Assembly (NCBI GenBank): GCA_024233515.1 | Contig: JACKPO010000006.1 | Location: forward strand, 1 to 64,000 | Direction: 5' to 3' | DNA from: Chlamydiales bacterium | GTDB lineage: Bacteria; Chlamydiota; Chlamydiia; Chlamydiales; Simkaniaceae | Length of the DNA stretch: 64,000 nucleotides | In this document: positions 36,211 to 45,436 of the stretch, one piece after another | Numbering within the stretch: position 1 is the first letter of the stretch | How the letters are laid out: every line of letters begins with the position of its first letter | The notes under the pieces: model-generated | The model's database searches: none | What the model was told of the DNA's origin: nothing | The model's input: only the letters and a program-made list of their open reading frames with translations | Program-made: the position numbers and the translations under genes

Positions 36211-36672
36211 TCAGTAGAGGTTTAGGACCTCTAGTTTTGCATACTTCTTGATTTGCAAGGTTTTTGAAGGATCGATGATCACTTTTGAGTTGAGGGCCTC
36301 TCTACCTAGAAGCATCCGAAACTGGAGAGGGTCACGGTCAGAAAGGGTGAGCTCAATCTCCCACTTTTCACTTCCTAAGCAGAGGAGACTTTGAATCACA
36401 TACCTCTCCTCCACGTGACCATTGGAACTCATCACATTTCTGATATCAAAGATCGGACAGCAGCAGGAAATTGCTATGGCCTTATTCCTTTGAATGGGAT
36501 GGACGGTAAATTTGACGTGGTTTTTTTTTGCCGGCTGAATATTTGTAGCATGGAGGGAAGAGGTTTTCGCTCCCGTATCGATTTTTGCTTTGATCGCAGG
36601 GATTTTCAGACCAGGGAGTGACACCCATTCTTGCCATCCAATTGAGATTTTTTGCCCCTTGTTACTAGCCAT
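36211..36672 (-). CDS. Aspartic-protease-like protein of the RimK partner family
   Basis: 153 residues. The stretch AIKAKIDTGAKTSSLHA carries D32-T-G, the catalytic signature of retropepsin-like aspartic proteases; the family is annotated as 'ATP-dependent zinc protease' (Pfam Zn_protease) and is regularly found beside rimK. LLGREALNSKVIIDPSKT near the end is also typical. It starts inside the end of rimK (8 bases overlap), which shows an operon. It may trim or regulate glutamate tails added by RimK, an inference from neighbourhood. Confidence 0.85.
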   Translation of the reverse strand: MASNKGQKISIGWQEWVSLPGLKIPAIKAKIDTGAKTSSLHATNIQPAKKNHVKFTVHPIQRNKAIAISCCCPIFDIRNVMSSNGHVEERYVIQSLLCLGSEKWEIELTLSDRDPLQFRMLLGREALNSKVIIDPSKTLQIKKYAKLEVLNLY

Positions 36673-37576
36673 GATAACGTTTCTTAGAGCTCTTCGGCAG
36701 GATCTTCTCTAAATGTTTAATGATTTCATCTGCCACGTTTACACCCGTCACGGTCTCAATCCCCTCCAGCCCTGGGGAAGAGTTCACCTCCATGATCAGG
36801 GGTCCTCTGTCAGAACGGAGGATATCGACACCCGCAAGGTTGAGCCCCATCACCTTTGCCGCTTTAATCGCTAAAGCCCGTTCCTCTTTTGTTACTTTAA
36901 CAGGCGTTGCTGCTCCTCCACGATGCAGATTGGAACGAAAATCACCTGGATCTGCCTCTCTTTTAATCGATGCGACAAGTTTGTCCCCCACAACTAAACA
37001 ACGAATGTCACTTCCGTTCGACTCTTTAATGTACTCTTGGACAATAATGTTTGCTTTGAGTCCCATAAACGCCTGAATCACACTTTGTGCAGCTTTTTTT
37101 GTCTCGGCTAAGACAACTCCAATCCCTTGAGTCCCCTCGATCAACTTAATGACAACGGGAACGCCTCCCACAAGCTTGATCAAATCATCGATATTATCCG
37201 GAGAATGGGCAAACCCTGTAATCGGCATCCCGATATTTTTTCTTGCCATGAGCTGCAAGGAGCGGAGTTTATCCCTAGATCGAGTGATTGCAATTGAGGG
37301 GTTTAACGAAAACACCCCTGCAAGCTCCATTTGCCGGACGAGGGCGCACCCGTAAAAGGTCCGATTTGCCCCAATGCGTGGAATAATCGCATCAAAATGA
37401 AGGAGATCGGTTCCATCCATATGGATAGGGGTCTTTTCTGAGTTGATTGTCATATAGCAGGAAAGATAATCAACAACCTCTACTTCATGTCCCCTATCCA
37501 ACGCAGCCTCTTTTAGCCGCTTCGTCGAATATAGATCCGTATTTCTAGAAAGAATCCCTATCTTTAATTTCTTCAT
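36665..37576 (-). CDS. rimK: ATP-grasp L-glutamate ligase (RimK family)
   Basis: 303 residues. After the N-terminal pre-ATP-grasp domain (KIGILSRNTDLYSTKRLKEA) come the ATP-grasp parts VPVVIKLIEGTQGIGVVLAE, IVQEYIKESNGSDIRCLVVG, and metal-binding LAGVDILRSDRGPLIMEVNSSPGLEG. RimK adds glutamate residues to the C-terminus of ribosomal protein S6 in E. coli; related enzymes act on other acceptors. It is followed by the protease-like gene in an overlapping operon. Confidence 0.93.
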   Translation of the reverse strand: MKKLKIGILSRNTDLYSTKRLKEAALDRGHEVEVVDYLSCYMTINSEKTPIHMDGTDLLHFDAIIPRIGANRTFYGCALVRQMELAGVFSLNPSIAITRSRDKLRSLQLMARKNIGMPITGFAHSPDNIDDLIKLVGGVPVVIKLIEGTQGIGVVLAETKKAAQSVIQAFMGLKANIIVQEYIKESNGSDIRCLVVGDKLVASIKREADPGDFRSNLHRGGAATPVKVTKEERALAIKAAKVMGLNLAGVDILRSDRGPLIMEVNSSPGLEGIETVTGVNVADEIIKHLEKILPKSSKKRYHG

Positions 37577-37656
37577 CTATTGAGCCTTTTTTTCGTTAAT
37601 ATATATCAGCGATGAATATTGAGAGAGAGAAAAGATCTTTTTTGAAAAAAAGGGGG

Positions 37657-38001
37657 CTAATTGCTCTTTTTGACGATGGATGATTTGAGCATCATCTGGC
37701 CAAACCCTGGAACTTTCGCTTCGATGTTATGCCCATCAACCTCCTCAACAAGGCGGATATTTTTCACCTTGACACCTACCTTGAGTGGAGTGGAAGAACC
37801 TTTCACCTTAATGTCTTTGATAATCGTGACGGTATCACCATCCTGAAGAACGTTTCCATGGGCATCCTTAATAGCTGCTTCCTTGGCTACTCCCTCCTCA
37901 TGAACTGCCCACTCATGCCCACATTCCGGGCAAATATAGAGACAACCATCTTCGTAGGTATAGGTGGAACTACATTTGGGGCATTTTGGTAAATCTGTCA
38001 T
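37657..38001 (-). CDS. phnA: PhnA/YjdM zinc-ribbon protein
   Basis: 114 residues. The N-terminal zinc ribbon has C7-P-K-C10 and C24-P-E-C27, followed by an SH3-like barrel: DAHGNVLQDGDTVTIIKDIK, KVKGSSTPLKVGVKVKNIRL and VPGFGQMMLKSSIVKK. This is the standard length and layout of the PhnA (YjdM) family. In spite of the name no role in phosphonate use is proven. Stands alone with its own short promoter region. Confidence 0.92.
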   Translation of the reverse strand: MTDLPKCPKCSSTYTYEDGCLYICPECGHEWAVHEEGVAKEAAIKDAHGNVLQDGDTVTIIKDIKVKGSSTPLKVGVKVKNIRLVEEVDGHNIEAKVPGFGQMMLKSSIVKKSN

Positions 38002-38087
38002 GGTTATCCTCTACTACTTGTCAAAAGCTGATAATATAACCCATAGAAGCCCCATCCGTCCAATGAAACATCTTCGTAGATCAAAAT

Positions 38088-39179
38088 TCATCCCCCAAGG
38101 CAATAGGCTTTGATCCCCTCAAAGTAAGCCCTAGCCACCTCTTCCAGACGTTTAGAACAACGAACCCCTTGAATTTCCCCATCATTCACACTCAAACGCT
38201 CAGCTTCTTTTCGATGGTTTTGAAGCAAAGGCTCCCCATAGCAAACGGGACTTTGAATCAGACGGGTTAATATCAAGTTTCTCGCATAAACGCCCCTTTC
38301 TAGCAAAAGAGAGTAAGGTTCAAGTTTCGGCGATAGTTTTGCATGGTCAATCAGAGGGACCCCAAGATCTTTGGCAAACCTTTCAGCCACCTTGCGGCTC
38401 AGTTTGAACGATTGCTCCATCGTTTCTGTCACCAGAAGACGGAGAAACTCATACCGGTCTCTCTCTCGGTCAAGTTCATGATCTGAAAAGGCCCCAGGGA
38501 TAAAAACGACTGCATAATTTTCATCGATTAGAGGGATCGTTTCATCTTCTTCCGAATACTCTGAATTATAATGAAGGATCAAGGTGAGATCGGGGTGAAA
38601 TGCATTGATTTTTTCTGCCCGCGCATAAAGATCTTCACGATTGTATCGGATAAACTTTGTTTTTTCCGAAGCAGGCTTCTGCTTGGTCTCCCAAGTCTTG
38701 AAACTTTCACCCAGGGCTCCTTCTCCAAAACCAGGGCGTGTGATCATCACACGTGCCCCCTCTTTTTCGAGAAGTTCTTTAAGCTTCAACGCGGTCAAAT
38801 AGGCCATGTCCCCTTCATGGAGATGGATTCCTAAGACTTTGATGCACCTTTTCTCGAGTTCGGCATATTCTCCTCCTAAGTGCCCAGGATCTAGCGCAAC
38901 ACGAAGCCCCTTAAGACTCCTTTTGCGTTGCTTACCAAAAGAACCCGCCAAAGGATCATCTCTTAAAGTAAGAACATAATCTGGACTCCCCTTCTTACCA
39001 ATCGATAACGCTTTGGGCGTTAATTGATAAAATTCCCGAATCGAGGGATCTTTCTCTAGATACTTTTCAAGTTTCCCCCGGATTTCTTCTGCTGTATAGT
39101 GATTCTGATAACGGTCAAAATCATGAAAATCAAACGCACATAAAGAAAGTGGAAGAAAGAAGAGAGCTAGAATCTTCAT
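38088..39179 (-). CDS. Secreted N-acetylmuramoyl-L-alanine amidase-like protein
   Basis: 363 residues from ATG 39179, which gives a signal peptide MKILALFFLPLSLCAF; the open frame reaches 39233 but that part lies in the carbonic anhydrase gene. The zinc-site start is VALDPGHLGGEYAE (H100), with TALKLKELLEKEGARVMITR and a second histidine in LTLILHYNSEY, matching the Amidase_3 fold. Such enzymes cut the bond between muramic acid and the stem peptide in the periplasm. Long inserts make it larger than typical. The start overlaps the carbonic anhydrase stop in ATGA, so the two are coupled. Confidence 0.8.
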   Translation of the reverse strand: MKILALFFLPLSLCAFDFHDFDRYQNHYTAEEIRGKLEKYLEKDPSIREFYQLTPKALSIGKKGSPDYVLTLRDDPLAGSFGKQRKRSLKGLRVALDPGHLGGEYAELEKRCIKVLGIHLHEGDMAYLTALKLKELLEKEGARVMITRPGFGEGALGESFKTWETKQKPASEKTKFIRYNREDLYARAEKINAFHPDLTLILHYNSEYSEEDETIPLIDENYAVVFIPGAFSDHELDRERDRYEFLRLLVTETMEQSFKLSRKVAERFAKDLGVPLIDHAKLSPKLEPYSLLLERGVYARNLILTRLIQSPVCYGEPLLQNHRKEAERLSVNDGEIQGVRCSKRLEEVARAYFEGIKAYCLGG

Positions 39180-39811
39180 GAACCTAAGGTCTGGTAGACT
39201 TCGGAGATTTGATCGATTGATGAAATACAACATTTCAAATCCTTTAGAAGACCTGTCGAAATATCATAGACCCATCCATGAACAGCAAGCTTCTGTCCCT
39301 GAGCCCAAGCATTTTGTACAATTGTCGTATGACACACATTCATCACTTGATAAATCGTATTCAGCTCAACGAGTTTGTTCCATTTCTCTTGAGGATTTTC
39401 AATCGCATCTAACGTTTTCTTTTCCTGGGAATAGACATCTCGAACAAAGCGGAGCCAATTGTCGACAAGGCCGTACTGACCTTTATTTAACACAGCCTGA
39501 ACTCCCCCACAGCCATAGTGTCCACAGACAATGATGTGCTCCACCTTAAGATACTCAACACCATATTGGATCACCGAAAGGGAATTGATATCTGCATGAG
39601 GAACAATATTGGCAACATTTCGGTGAACAAATACCTCACCAGGATCTAATCCTAAGACTTCATTTGCAGGAATGCGGCTATCTGCACAGCCTATCCAGAG
39701 ATACTTAGGTGTTTGCTCTCTTGAGAGACGTTTAAACACATCTGGATCTTTTGCGATCTTGTCACGTGCCCATTGGGCATTATTCTCAAAAAGCTGCTTT
39801 AGTTCTTTCAT
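39176..39811 (-). CDS. Beta-class carbonic anhydrase
   Basis: 211 residues. Zinc ligands are C42 in WIGCADSRIPANEVLG, H98 and C101 in VCGHYGCGGV, with the D44-x-R46 dyad. The enzyme interconverts CO2 and bicarbonate in the cytoplasm, feeding carboxylases and buffering pH. It is the first gene of a two-gene unit with the amidase. Confidence 0.95.
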   Translation of the reverse strand: MKELKQLFENNAQWARDKIAKDPDVFKRLSREQTPKYLWIGCADSRIPANEVLGLDPGEVFVHRNVANIVPHADINSLSVIQYGVEYLKVEHIIVCGHYGCGGVQAVLNKGQYGLVDNWLRFVRDVYSQEKKTLDAIENPQEKWNKLVELNTIYQVMNVCHTTIVQNAWAQGQKLAVHGWVYDISTGLLKDLKCCISSIDQISEVYQTLGS

Positions 39812-39832
39812 GGAAACTATTCTAGCATCTTT

Positions 39833-39876
39833 AACCCCGGAGTGCCACTTATTTTTTTCTTTAGCACTCCGGGGTT
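39833..39876 (-). terminator. Terminator of cyoE
   Basis: AACCCCGGAGTGC, an 18-base loop rich in T, then GCACTCCGGGGTT: a perfect 13-bp stem just past the cyoE stop. Confidence 0.75.
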
Positions 39877-39880
39877 TAAT

Positions 39881-40759
39881 TTAAAGTGCCAATGAAATTG
39901 ATCCAGAGAAGACAAGGATGAGGAGAAGAGAAGTAAAAAACATTTGTCTCGCCCATTTCCGCTCATCTAAAACTGTAAGCCCTTTAATAGCAAGAATCAT
40001 CCAAGCGAAACCGCCCAAACTCATCAAGATAAAATAGAGGGGTCCCGCAGCGTCAATCAGCGCTAAAGTCAGCGACACTAAAAGAAAGGCTAGCGCATAA
40101 AAAATCATCTGCAACTTTGTATGAAGCATCCCTTTTGCTAAGGGGAGAACAGGAATTGAAGCTTTTTGATAATCTGACGAGCGAAAGATCGCAATTGCAT
40201 AGAAGTGGGGCATTTGCCAACAAACAAGGATCAGATAGAGAACCAAGGCTGGAAGATCCAATCTTCCTGAAGCCGCCGTGTACCCAACGATGGGTGGGAT
40301 GGCTCCCGCAACACTTCCAATGAGCGTTCCATGGTGGGTCTTATACTTTGCAAAACTATAGACAAAGACGTAGCTGAAAAGCCCTAGAAGAGCTGTGATC
40401 AAGGCCAGTGGATTTGTATACATTCCAAGGATCACCCCTCCACCTACTGCCATTAATACGGCAAGGGTCAAGGCATGCTTTTTAGGAACAATCCCTGTCG
40501 CAAGCCCACGGTTTTTTGTGCGCGCCATTGCTTGATCGGCTTCTCTATCAATCACATTGTTACCAATACATGCTGCTCCAATGATCAATGTCAGCCCTTC
40601 TAGCATTGCCAAAAAGGTCCAAAAGTCGATCGCTCCCCTTGAAGCTAAGATATATCCCCCACCCGCGGTCAGAAGATTTCCGACAATAATTCCAGGTTTT
40701 GTCAGAAGGAGATAATGTTTGAGGAGGTTCGAAGCGATGAGCTTTGCACTTTTTTCCAT
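39881..40759 (-). CDS. cyoE: Protoheme IX farnesyltransferase
   Basis: 292 residues with about nine membrane segments. The first aspartate-rich motif is GNNVIDREADQAMARTKNRG, and the second prenyl-site region is YKTHHGTLIGSVAGAIPPIV. The enzyme makes heme O from heme B and farnesyl diphosphate for the quinol oxidase encoded upstream. It is separated from cyoD by a small gene on the other strand, so it must have its own promoter or be read through that gene. Confidence 0.94.
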   Translation of the reverse strand: MEKSAKLIASNLLKHYLLLTKPGIIVGNLLTAGGGYILASRGAIDFWTFLAMLEGLTLIIGAACIGNNVIDREADQAMARTKNRGLATGIVPKKHALTLAVLMAVGGGVILGMYTNPLALITALLGLFSYVFVYSFAKYKTHHGTLIGSVAGAIPPIVGYTAASGRLDLPALVLYLILVCWQMPHFYAIAIFRSSDYQKASIPVLPLAKGMLHTKLQMIFYALAFLLVSLTLALIDAAGPLYFILMSLGGFAWMILAIKGLTVLDERKWARQMFFTSLLLILVFSGSISLAL

Positions 40760-40799
40760 TTTATTTTATACCTTTAGTAAACCATTTTAGGAGCGTTCT

Positions 40800-40955
40800 A
40801 TGAAAAAGCTGATGATTCTTTCCCTTCTCTTCTTTGCTGCAGCCTGCAGTCAGTCTGCCCCCAAAAAGGATCCCAATTGCAAATGTACCCATACTGAATG
40901 TCCTTGTCCTCATAATTGCTCAAAGTGCTACTGCAACGATCACATTAAGTTATAG
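40800..40955 (+). CDS. Small cysteine-rich lipoprotein, 51 aa
   Basis: ATG at 40800 follows TAGGAG at 8 nt. The N-terminus MKKLMILSLLFFAAACSQS has a lipobox (AAAC, Cys16), so the mature product is about 36 residues with a lipid anchor. Those residues hold seven more cysteines and three histidines (NCKCTHTECPCPHNCSKCYC), a pattern that suggests metal binding or multiple disulfides. It lies antisense between cyoE and cyoD and overlaps the cyoD 3' end by 16 bases. A copper- or iron-handling role for the oxidase is a guess from position only. Confidence 0.72.
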   Translation: MKKLMILSLLFFAAACSQSAPKKDPNCKCTHTECPCPHNCSKCYCNDHIKL

Positions 40956-41254
40956 CTAAGGTTCTTCATAATCCAGAGCGATCCCAATACGATAATTGCG
41001 ACAAGCAGTAACGTAAAAAGAAGCATCGTGATATTCCAGCGTGGCTTTGACTCCAAGCCGATGTGTAAGAAAAAAATAAGTTGAAACACTACCTGCAGCA
41101 CACCAAGCCCGACAATACTAAACAGAAGCCAGGATGATTCCAAATGGTGATGGGCAATAATCCGATAGGCTGAAAAAGCACAAATAAGTGAGAAAATAAG
41201 GCCGATAAAAAGGGGCTTCATACTCACATTCCAATTGTGGTGGGAATCAATCAT
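40940..41254 (-). CDS. cyoD: Cytochrome bo3 quinol oxidase subunit IV
   Basis: 104 residues with three membrane segments (LFIGLIFSLICAFSAYRII, LLFSIVGLGVLQVVFQLIFF and MLLFTLLLVAIIVLGSLWIM), the CyoD layout, with HIGLESKPRWN in the loop. It is last in cyoABCD and stabilises the oxidase. It ends 1 base before the cyoC start on the same strand. Confidence 0.9.
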   Translation of the reverse strand: MIDSHHNWNVSMKPLFIGLIFSLICAFSAYRIIAHHHLESSWLLFSIVGLGVLQVVFQLIFFLHIGLESKPRWNITMLLFTLLLVAIIVLGSLWIMKNLSYNLM

Positions 41255-41851
41255 TTATAGTACTCCTAGCAAATAGACAAAGGTAAAAATAAAGGTCCAA
41301 ACAACGCTGACAAATTGCCAAAAAATACGGAGGCAAGAGAGTCTCTTTAGGTGTAAAGGGGTGATCCCCTGTTTGAAAACAGGAGGAAGCAGGACTAAAA
41401 TCCACAAAAGCCCCACAATCACATGAAGGGCAAAGGTTGCCGTAAGAGTAAAGTACATCGATAGAAATCCATTCGACTTCCAACTGTATCCCATCTCAAA
41501 GATCTGAAAATATTCCCGAAAATAATAAGGGAGAAATCCAAGCCCAAGCACGAATGTGATCAAGAAGAAAATAATCGTCCCTCCCTTCTTTTTTCGATGT
41601 GCATAAACCCCTCCAAGACCTGCTGTAAAAGCAGCGCCAAGGAGTAAGATCGTTTCGATCATTGTTTCAGGAAGGATAAAGATCTCTTTCGGTGTTGGCC
41701 CTCCAAATGTATTTTTGCTTAGGACAAAATAGGCAGCAAAAAGGGTTCCGAAAAACATCAAATCACTCAGAAGATAGATCCAAAAACCAAAGGTTGTCTT
41801 TGAGTAATCATCATGGTGGGTATCGGGAAAATGGTCTTCAGCAGTTGTCAT
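41255..41851 (-). CDS. cyoC: Cytochrome bo3 quinol oxidase subunit III
   Basis: 198 residues with five membrane segments, the CyoC length. FGFWIYLLSDLMFFGTLFAA is the family start, and HVIVGLLWILVLLPPVF lies near the end. It overlaps cyoB by 4 bases (ATGA). It packs against subunit I in the membrane. Confidence 0.93.
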   Translation of the reverse strand: MTTAEDHFPDTHHDDYSKTTFGFWIYLLSDLMFFGTLFAAYFVLSKNTFGGPTPKEIFILPETMIETILLLGAAFTAGLGGVYAHRKKKGGTIIFFLITFVLGLGFLPYYFREYFQIFEMGYSWKSNGFLSMYFTLTATFALHVIVGLLWILVLLPPVFKQGITPLHLKRLSCLRIFWQFVSVVWTFIFTFVYLLGVL

Positions 41852-43812
41852 GTGAGCTGTCTTTCTCCTTCAATTTTTTCAATCTCTTCTTTAGAAACGT
41901 AGTAGTCTGTATTCTTCTCGTAGAGGCGGTAGATAATGCAGAAAAGCATCCCGAGCCCCGTAAGAGCCACAAGCCAGAACATGTGCCAGACCATCGCAAA
42001 TCCAAACACAAAACTTAAGACACCAATATTAAATCCTGCCGCTGTATTGCTCGGCATATGGATCTTTTCGTAGGGTCCTTTAGGAGGTTTCTCCCCTTTC
42101 TTCTTCATTGACCAGAAGGGGTTACGATCATGAACTTCTGGTGTGATTGCAAAGTTATAGAAGGGAGGGGGAGAGGAGGTTGTCCACTCAAGAGTTGCTC
42201 CATCCCAAGGATCTCCTGTTTCATCACGTAGATTTTTTCGATTTTTGATACTACGAATGAGTTGGAGCCCTTGAAAACCTACTCCCAGTGCAATGATCAG
42301 GGCGCCGATTCCAGCAACAATAAAGAGAGGTTGCCATCCCATTTCGGCGGGATAGTGATTCATACGGCGAGTTGCCCCCATGAATCCTAAGAGGTAGAGA
42401 GGGAAGAAGGCGAGGAAAAATCCGATCATCCAACACCAAAATGCTGCCTTTCCATACTTCTCTTCCAAGCGAAACCCTGCAAATTTGGGGAACCAATAGG
42501 TATACCCTGCAAAAAACCCAAAGACAACTCCCCCAATAATCACCGAGTGGAAGTGGGCAATTAAGAAAAGACTATTATGAACCTGGAAGTCGATCCCAGG
42601 AATTGCCATCATCACTCCCGTCATTCCTCCTGTCACAAAGAACACAACAAACCCTAAAAACCAGAGCATCGGTGTCGTAAATTTCACCTTCCCTCGGTAC
42701 ATGGTAAAGAGCCAGTTAAAGACCTTCACCCCTGTGGGAACCGCAATGATCATTGTCATGATCCCAAAGAAGGCGTTGACATTGGCTCCTGCACCCATCG
42801 TAAAGAAGTGGTGGAGCCAAACGATAAAGGAGAGAATGGTAATCGCCACAATCGCCCAGACCATAGAAGAGTAGCCAAAAAGTCTCTTCTTCGAAAAGAC
42901 AGGGACAACTTCAGAGAAAATCCCAAAGCAAGGGAGAATCAAAATATAGACCTCGGGATGACCCCAAGCCCAAATCAGGTTAATATACATCATCGGATTC
43001 CCGCCAAATCCCGCTGTGAAAATCTTCGTATCAAGAAGACGGTCAGTGGAGAGCATGCCAAGTGTTGCCGTGAGGATAGGGAAAGCCATGATCACAAGGA
43101 TCACCGTTGCAAGAACGGACCAGACAAAAACCGGCATTCTCCAGAGAGTCATCCCTGGGCAACGCATCTTCAAGATGGTGACTAAGAAATTCACACCTGA
43201 AAGAAGACTCCCAACCCCTGAAATTTGGATACTCCAGAGCCAATAATCAACCCCAACCCCCGGGTTATAATGGAGCCCTGCGAGTGGTGGATATGCAGTC
43301 CACCCTGTCCCCGCAAAAACTCCGATGACAAGTGAGACAAAGATATACATCCCCCCTGCGGCAAACAGCCAAAAGCTTAAGTTGTTCAGATAAGGGAACG
43401 CCACATCGCGTGCCCCTATCTGAAGAGGGAGCACTAAATTGATAATCCCAAAGACAAGTCCCATTCCGACAAAGAAAATCATGGTCACGCCATGAGCCGT
43501 AAAAATCTGCTGATAATGTTCTGCCCCTAGATAACCCATAGATTCCCCTACAGCAACGGCCTGCTGGGCCCGCATCATCAGCCCATCAATGAGCCCTTTT
43601 GCAAGCTGAATGGCAGAAAAGAAGATATACATGATCCCAATCTTCTTATGATCAACAGAGGTAAACCACTCTTTCCAGAGGTACCCCCATTTCTTTTTGT
43701 AAGTGATCAGAGCAATCAGGGCAAAAGCCCCCAAAAACATGGAGAGGCCGGCAGCATATTCAATCCAATCGTGTTTAAATGCTTCTTCTGTCAGTCTTCC
43801 AAGTAAGCTCAT
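41848..43812 (-). CDS. cyoB: Cytochrome bo3 quinol oxidase subunit I
   Basis: 654 residues, full length with about fifteen membrane segments. Heme and copper ligands are visible: HGVTMIFFVGMGLVFG, WAWGHPEVYILILPCFG (Cu-binding H and Y), VWLHHFFTMGAG (two Cu-binding H) and LFLIAHFHSVIIGGVVF (heme ligands). The enzyme takes electrons from quinol, reduces oxygen to water and pumps protons across the inner membrane. The E-x-VY pair marks the A-type heme-copper group. It shows an aerobic capacity. Confidence 0.97.
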   Translation of the reverse strand: MSLLGRLTEEAFKHDWIEYAAGLSMFLGAFALIALITYKKKWGYLWKEWFTSVDHKKIGIMYIFFSAIQLAKGLIDGLMMRAQQAVAVGESMGYLGAEHYQQIFTAHGVTMIFFVGMGLVFGIINLVLPLQIGARDVAFPYLNNLSFWLFAAGGMYIFVSLVIGVFAGTGWTAYPPLAGLHYNPGVGVDYWLWSIQISGVGSLLSGVNFLVTILKMRCPGMTLWRMPVFVWSVLATVILVIMAFPILTATLGMLSTDRLLDTKIFTAGFGGNPMMYINLIWAWGHPEVYILILPCFGIFSEVVPVFSKKRLFGYSSMVWAIVAITILSFIVWLHHFFTMGAGANVNAFFGIMTMIIAVPTGVKVFNWLFTMYRGKVKFTTPMLWFLGFVVFFVTGGMTGVMMAIPGIDFQVHNSLFLIAHFHSVIIGGVVFGFFAGYTYWFPKFAGFRLEEKYGKAAFWCWMIGFFLAFFPLYLLGFMGATRRMNHYPAEMGWQPLFIVAGIGALIIALGVGFQGLQLIRSIKNRKNLRDETGDPWDGATLEWTTSSPPPFYNFAITPEVHDRNPFWSMKKKGEKPPKGPYEKIHMPSNTAAGFNIGVLSFVFGFAMVWHMFWLVALTGLGMLFCIIYRLYEKNTDYYVSKEEIEKIEGERQLT

Positions 43813-44678
43813 GATTTCTTCTCTGGGGTCATATATTTCATAATAATTTGATCAAACAAATCACGGTCCTCTAAAACATAATAAGTAACCGGATCATATT
43901 CAGATGGTTCTACAAGATGGTTGTAACTGTTTCGTGTTAACCTCTTCTCAGCGCTTTTCACTTCATTTACCCAACTTTGGAACTCTTGTTCTGAGCTTGC
44001 TTTTGCATTGAAAATCATCCCTGAAAACCCTTTTCCACTGATATTCGATGACCGTCCAGAAAAGGTTCCCTGCTCTGTTGCCATCACATAGAGTTTAGAA
44101 CGCATTGCCGGCATTGCATAGATCTGCCCCGCGAGTTGAGGAATCCAAAACGAATTCATCGGTGCATCTGCTGTAATCTCAAAATTCACAGGAGTATTTT
44201 CTGGAAATTGGACAAAATTGACCGTCGCAATCCCTTGCTCAGGATAGATAAAAAGCCATTTCCAATTGAGGGCTACAGCTTGAATTTCAATCGGTTTCTT
44301 GCTTGATTCAATCGGCTTAAAAGGGTTAAGCTCATGACTTGTTTTCCATGTAATCACCGCCAAGATAACGATAATCACAAAAGGGACCCCCCACCAACAC
44401 ATTTCAGCGATATAGTTATGCTCCCAATCTGGAGTATGGTTTGCCCCCTCATTCCCTTCCCTATATTTCCAAGCAAAGATAAAGGTTAATATCAGGACAG
44501 GAATCACCACAATCAGCATGAGTAGAGAACAGGTGATAATCAGTTCTCGCTCTTTAGAAGAAATGAGTCCCTTGGGTTCCAAGACGGGGATATTGTGCGT
44601 CGTAATATAAAGTCCGCAAAGGGCAACAACACCGGCTGCCAACAAGAGGGATAGGATGATGATGAACGCTTTCTTCAT
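43809..44678 (-). CDS. cyoA: Cytochrome bo3 quinol oxidase subunit II
   Basis: 289 residues: two membrane segments, then a cupredoxin domain. MNSFWIPQLAGQIYAMPAMR and RSSNISGKGFSGMIF are CyoA marks. The cysteines that bind copper A in cytochrome c oxidases are absent, so this is a quinol and not a cytochrome c oxidase. First gene of cyoABCD with 4-base overlaps all along. Two tandem MITE copies (44774-45045) lie in its upstream region. Confidence 0.95.
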   Translation of the reverse strand: MKKAFIIILSLLLAAGVVALCGLYITTHNIPVLEPKGLISSKERELIITCSLLMLIVVIPVLILTFIFAWKYREGNEGANHTPDWEHNYIAEMCWWGVPFVIIVILAVITWKTSHELNPFKPIESSKKPIEIQAVALNWKWLFIYPEQGIATVNFVQFPENTPVNFEITADAPMNSFWIPQLAGQIYAMPAMRSKLYVMATEQGTFSGRSSNISGKGFSGMIFNAKASSEQEFQSWVNEVKSAEKRLTRNSYNHLVEPSEYDPVTYYVLEDRDLFDQIIMKYMTPEKKS

Positions 44679-44773
44679 TTTCTTTTTCGCCCAAATAAAA
44701 TGATAAACATTTTTTCATATCTACATTATATTCGTTGTTTTGTCTACAATAACTTTTTCTTTCAGGGAGAATA

Positions 44774-44934
44774 TACCTAACATGAATCAAAAGTTGGGAA
44801 TTTGGCAAGGCGGCTCGCGCAAATTTTTTGCCTGGAGCGAGCGACCATTGTGCGAGCACAAGGCGCAAGTGAAGGCAAGAAATTTGCTGCAGAGCCAACG
44901 CAGTCAAAAACCAACTTTTGAATCATTTTAGGTA
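44774..44934. mobile_element. MITE family 1, full-length copy upstream of cyoA
   Basis: 161 bp, TACCTAACATGAATCAAAAG at the left and the complement of TACCTAAAATGATTCAAAAG at the right, TA on either side. It lies about 95 bases before the cyoA start, opposite in orientation to the copies at 10308 and 60343. Confidence 0.9.
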
Positions 44935-44936
44935 TA

Positions 44937-45045
44937 TACCTAACATGAATCAAAAGTTGGGAATTTGGCAAGGCGGCTCGCGCAAATTTTTTGCCTGGAG
45001 GAGCGATCATTGTGCGAACACAAGCCGCGAGTGAAGATAAGAAAT
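44937..45045. mobile_element. MITE family 1, truncated tandem copy
   Basis: Begins with the same TACCTAACATGAATCAAAAG two bases (TA) after the previous copy and in the same direction, follows it for 109 bases and stops at AAGAAAT, where the right part is missing. One element has inserted at the TA next to the other. Confidence 0.85.
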
Positions 45046-45051
45046 CGAAAG

Positions 45052-45327
45052 TTATCGCTTTGAAGAACCTCTGACAAAGAAAAGTCCCCCTAATAAGAAG
45101 ACCACACCACCAATATAACAAAGAAGAACAGGGACTTTGTACTTATCCACTTCGCTATGGAATTCTCCTTGAACAAACCCACGGAACTCCTTTCCTGGAA
45201 GGTATTTTGTCTTGGAGTCAATATCTTGGCGCGCCTCATACATCCGGTAGCTTCCGTAAATTCCATATCCTAAGAGGACTAGTCCAATCAAAATTGAAAC
45301 AAATCCCCCGATTCTTTTGTAATTCAT
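45052..45327 (-). CDS. Small two-segment membrane protein
   Basis: 91 residues with hydrophobic segments near residues 7-27 (IGGFVSILIGLVLLGYGIYG) and 66-85 (VPVLLCYIGGVVFLLGGLFF), and a polar loop between. It loosely recalls DUF3185 proteins. The truncated MITE ends 7 bases past its stop. Function unknown. Confidence 0.65.
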   Translation of the reverse strand: MNYKRIGGFVSILIGLVLLGYGIYGSYRMYEARQDIDSKTKYLPGKEFRGFVQGEFHSEVDKYKVPVLLCYIGGVVFLLGGLFFVRGSSKR

Positions 45328-45436
45328 CTGTCACCTCACATCCAATAGCGGTTCTCACTTCTCCTTAACAAATTCGGAATTCCATAGCGATAAAAAAACT
45401 ATTCAACTATTCTCAAGGGACATAAAGGAGCTCAAT

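Noticed and set aside
44554..45121. Minus-strand frames of 114-117 codons upstream of cyoA
   Set aside because: They are made of the tandem MITE copies plus the 5' end of cyoA in another frame.
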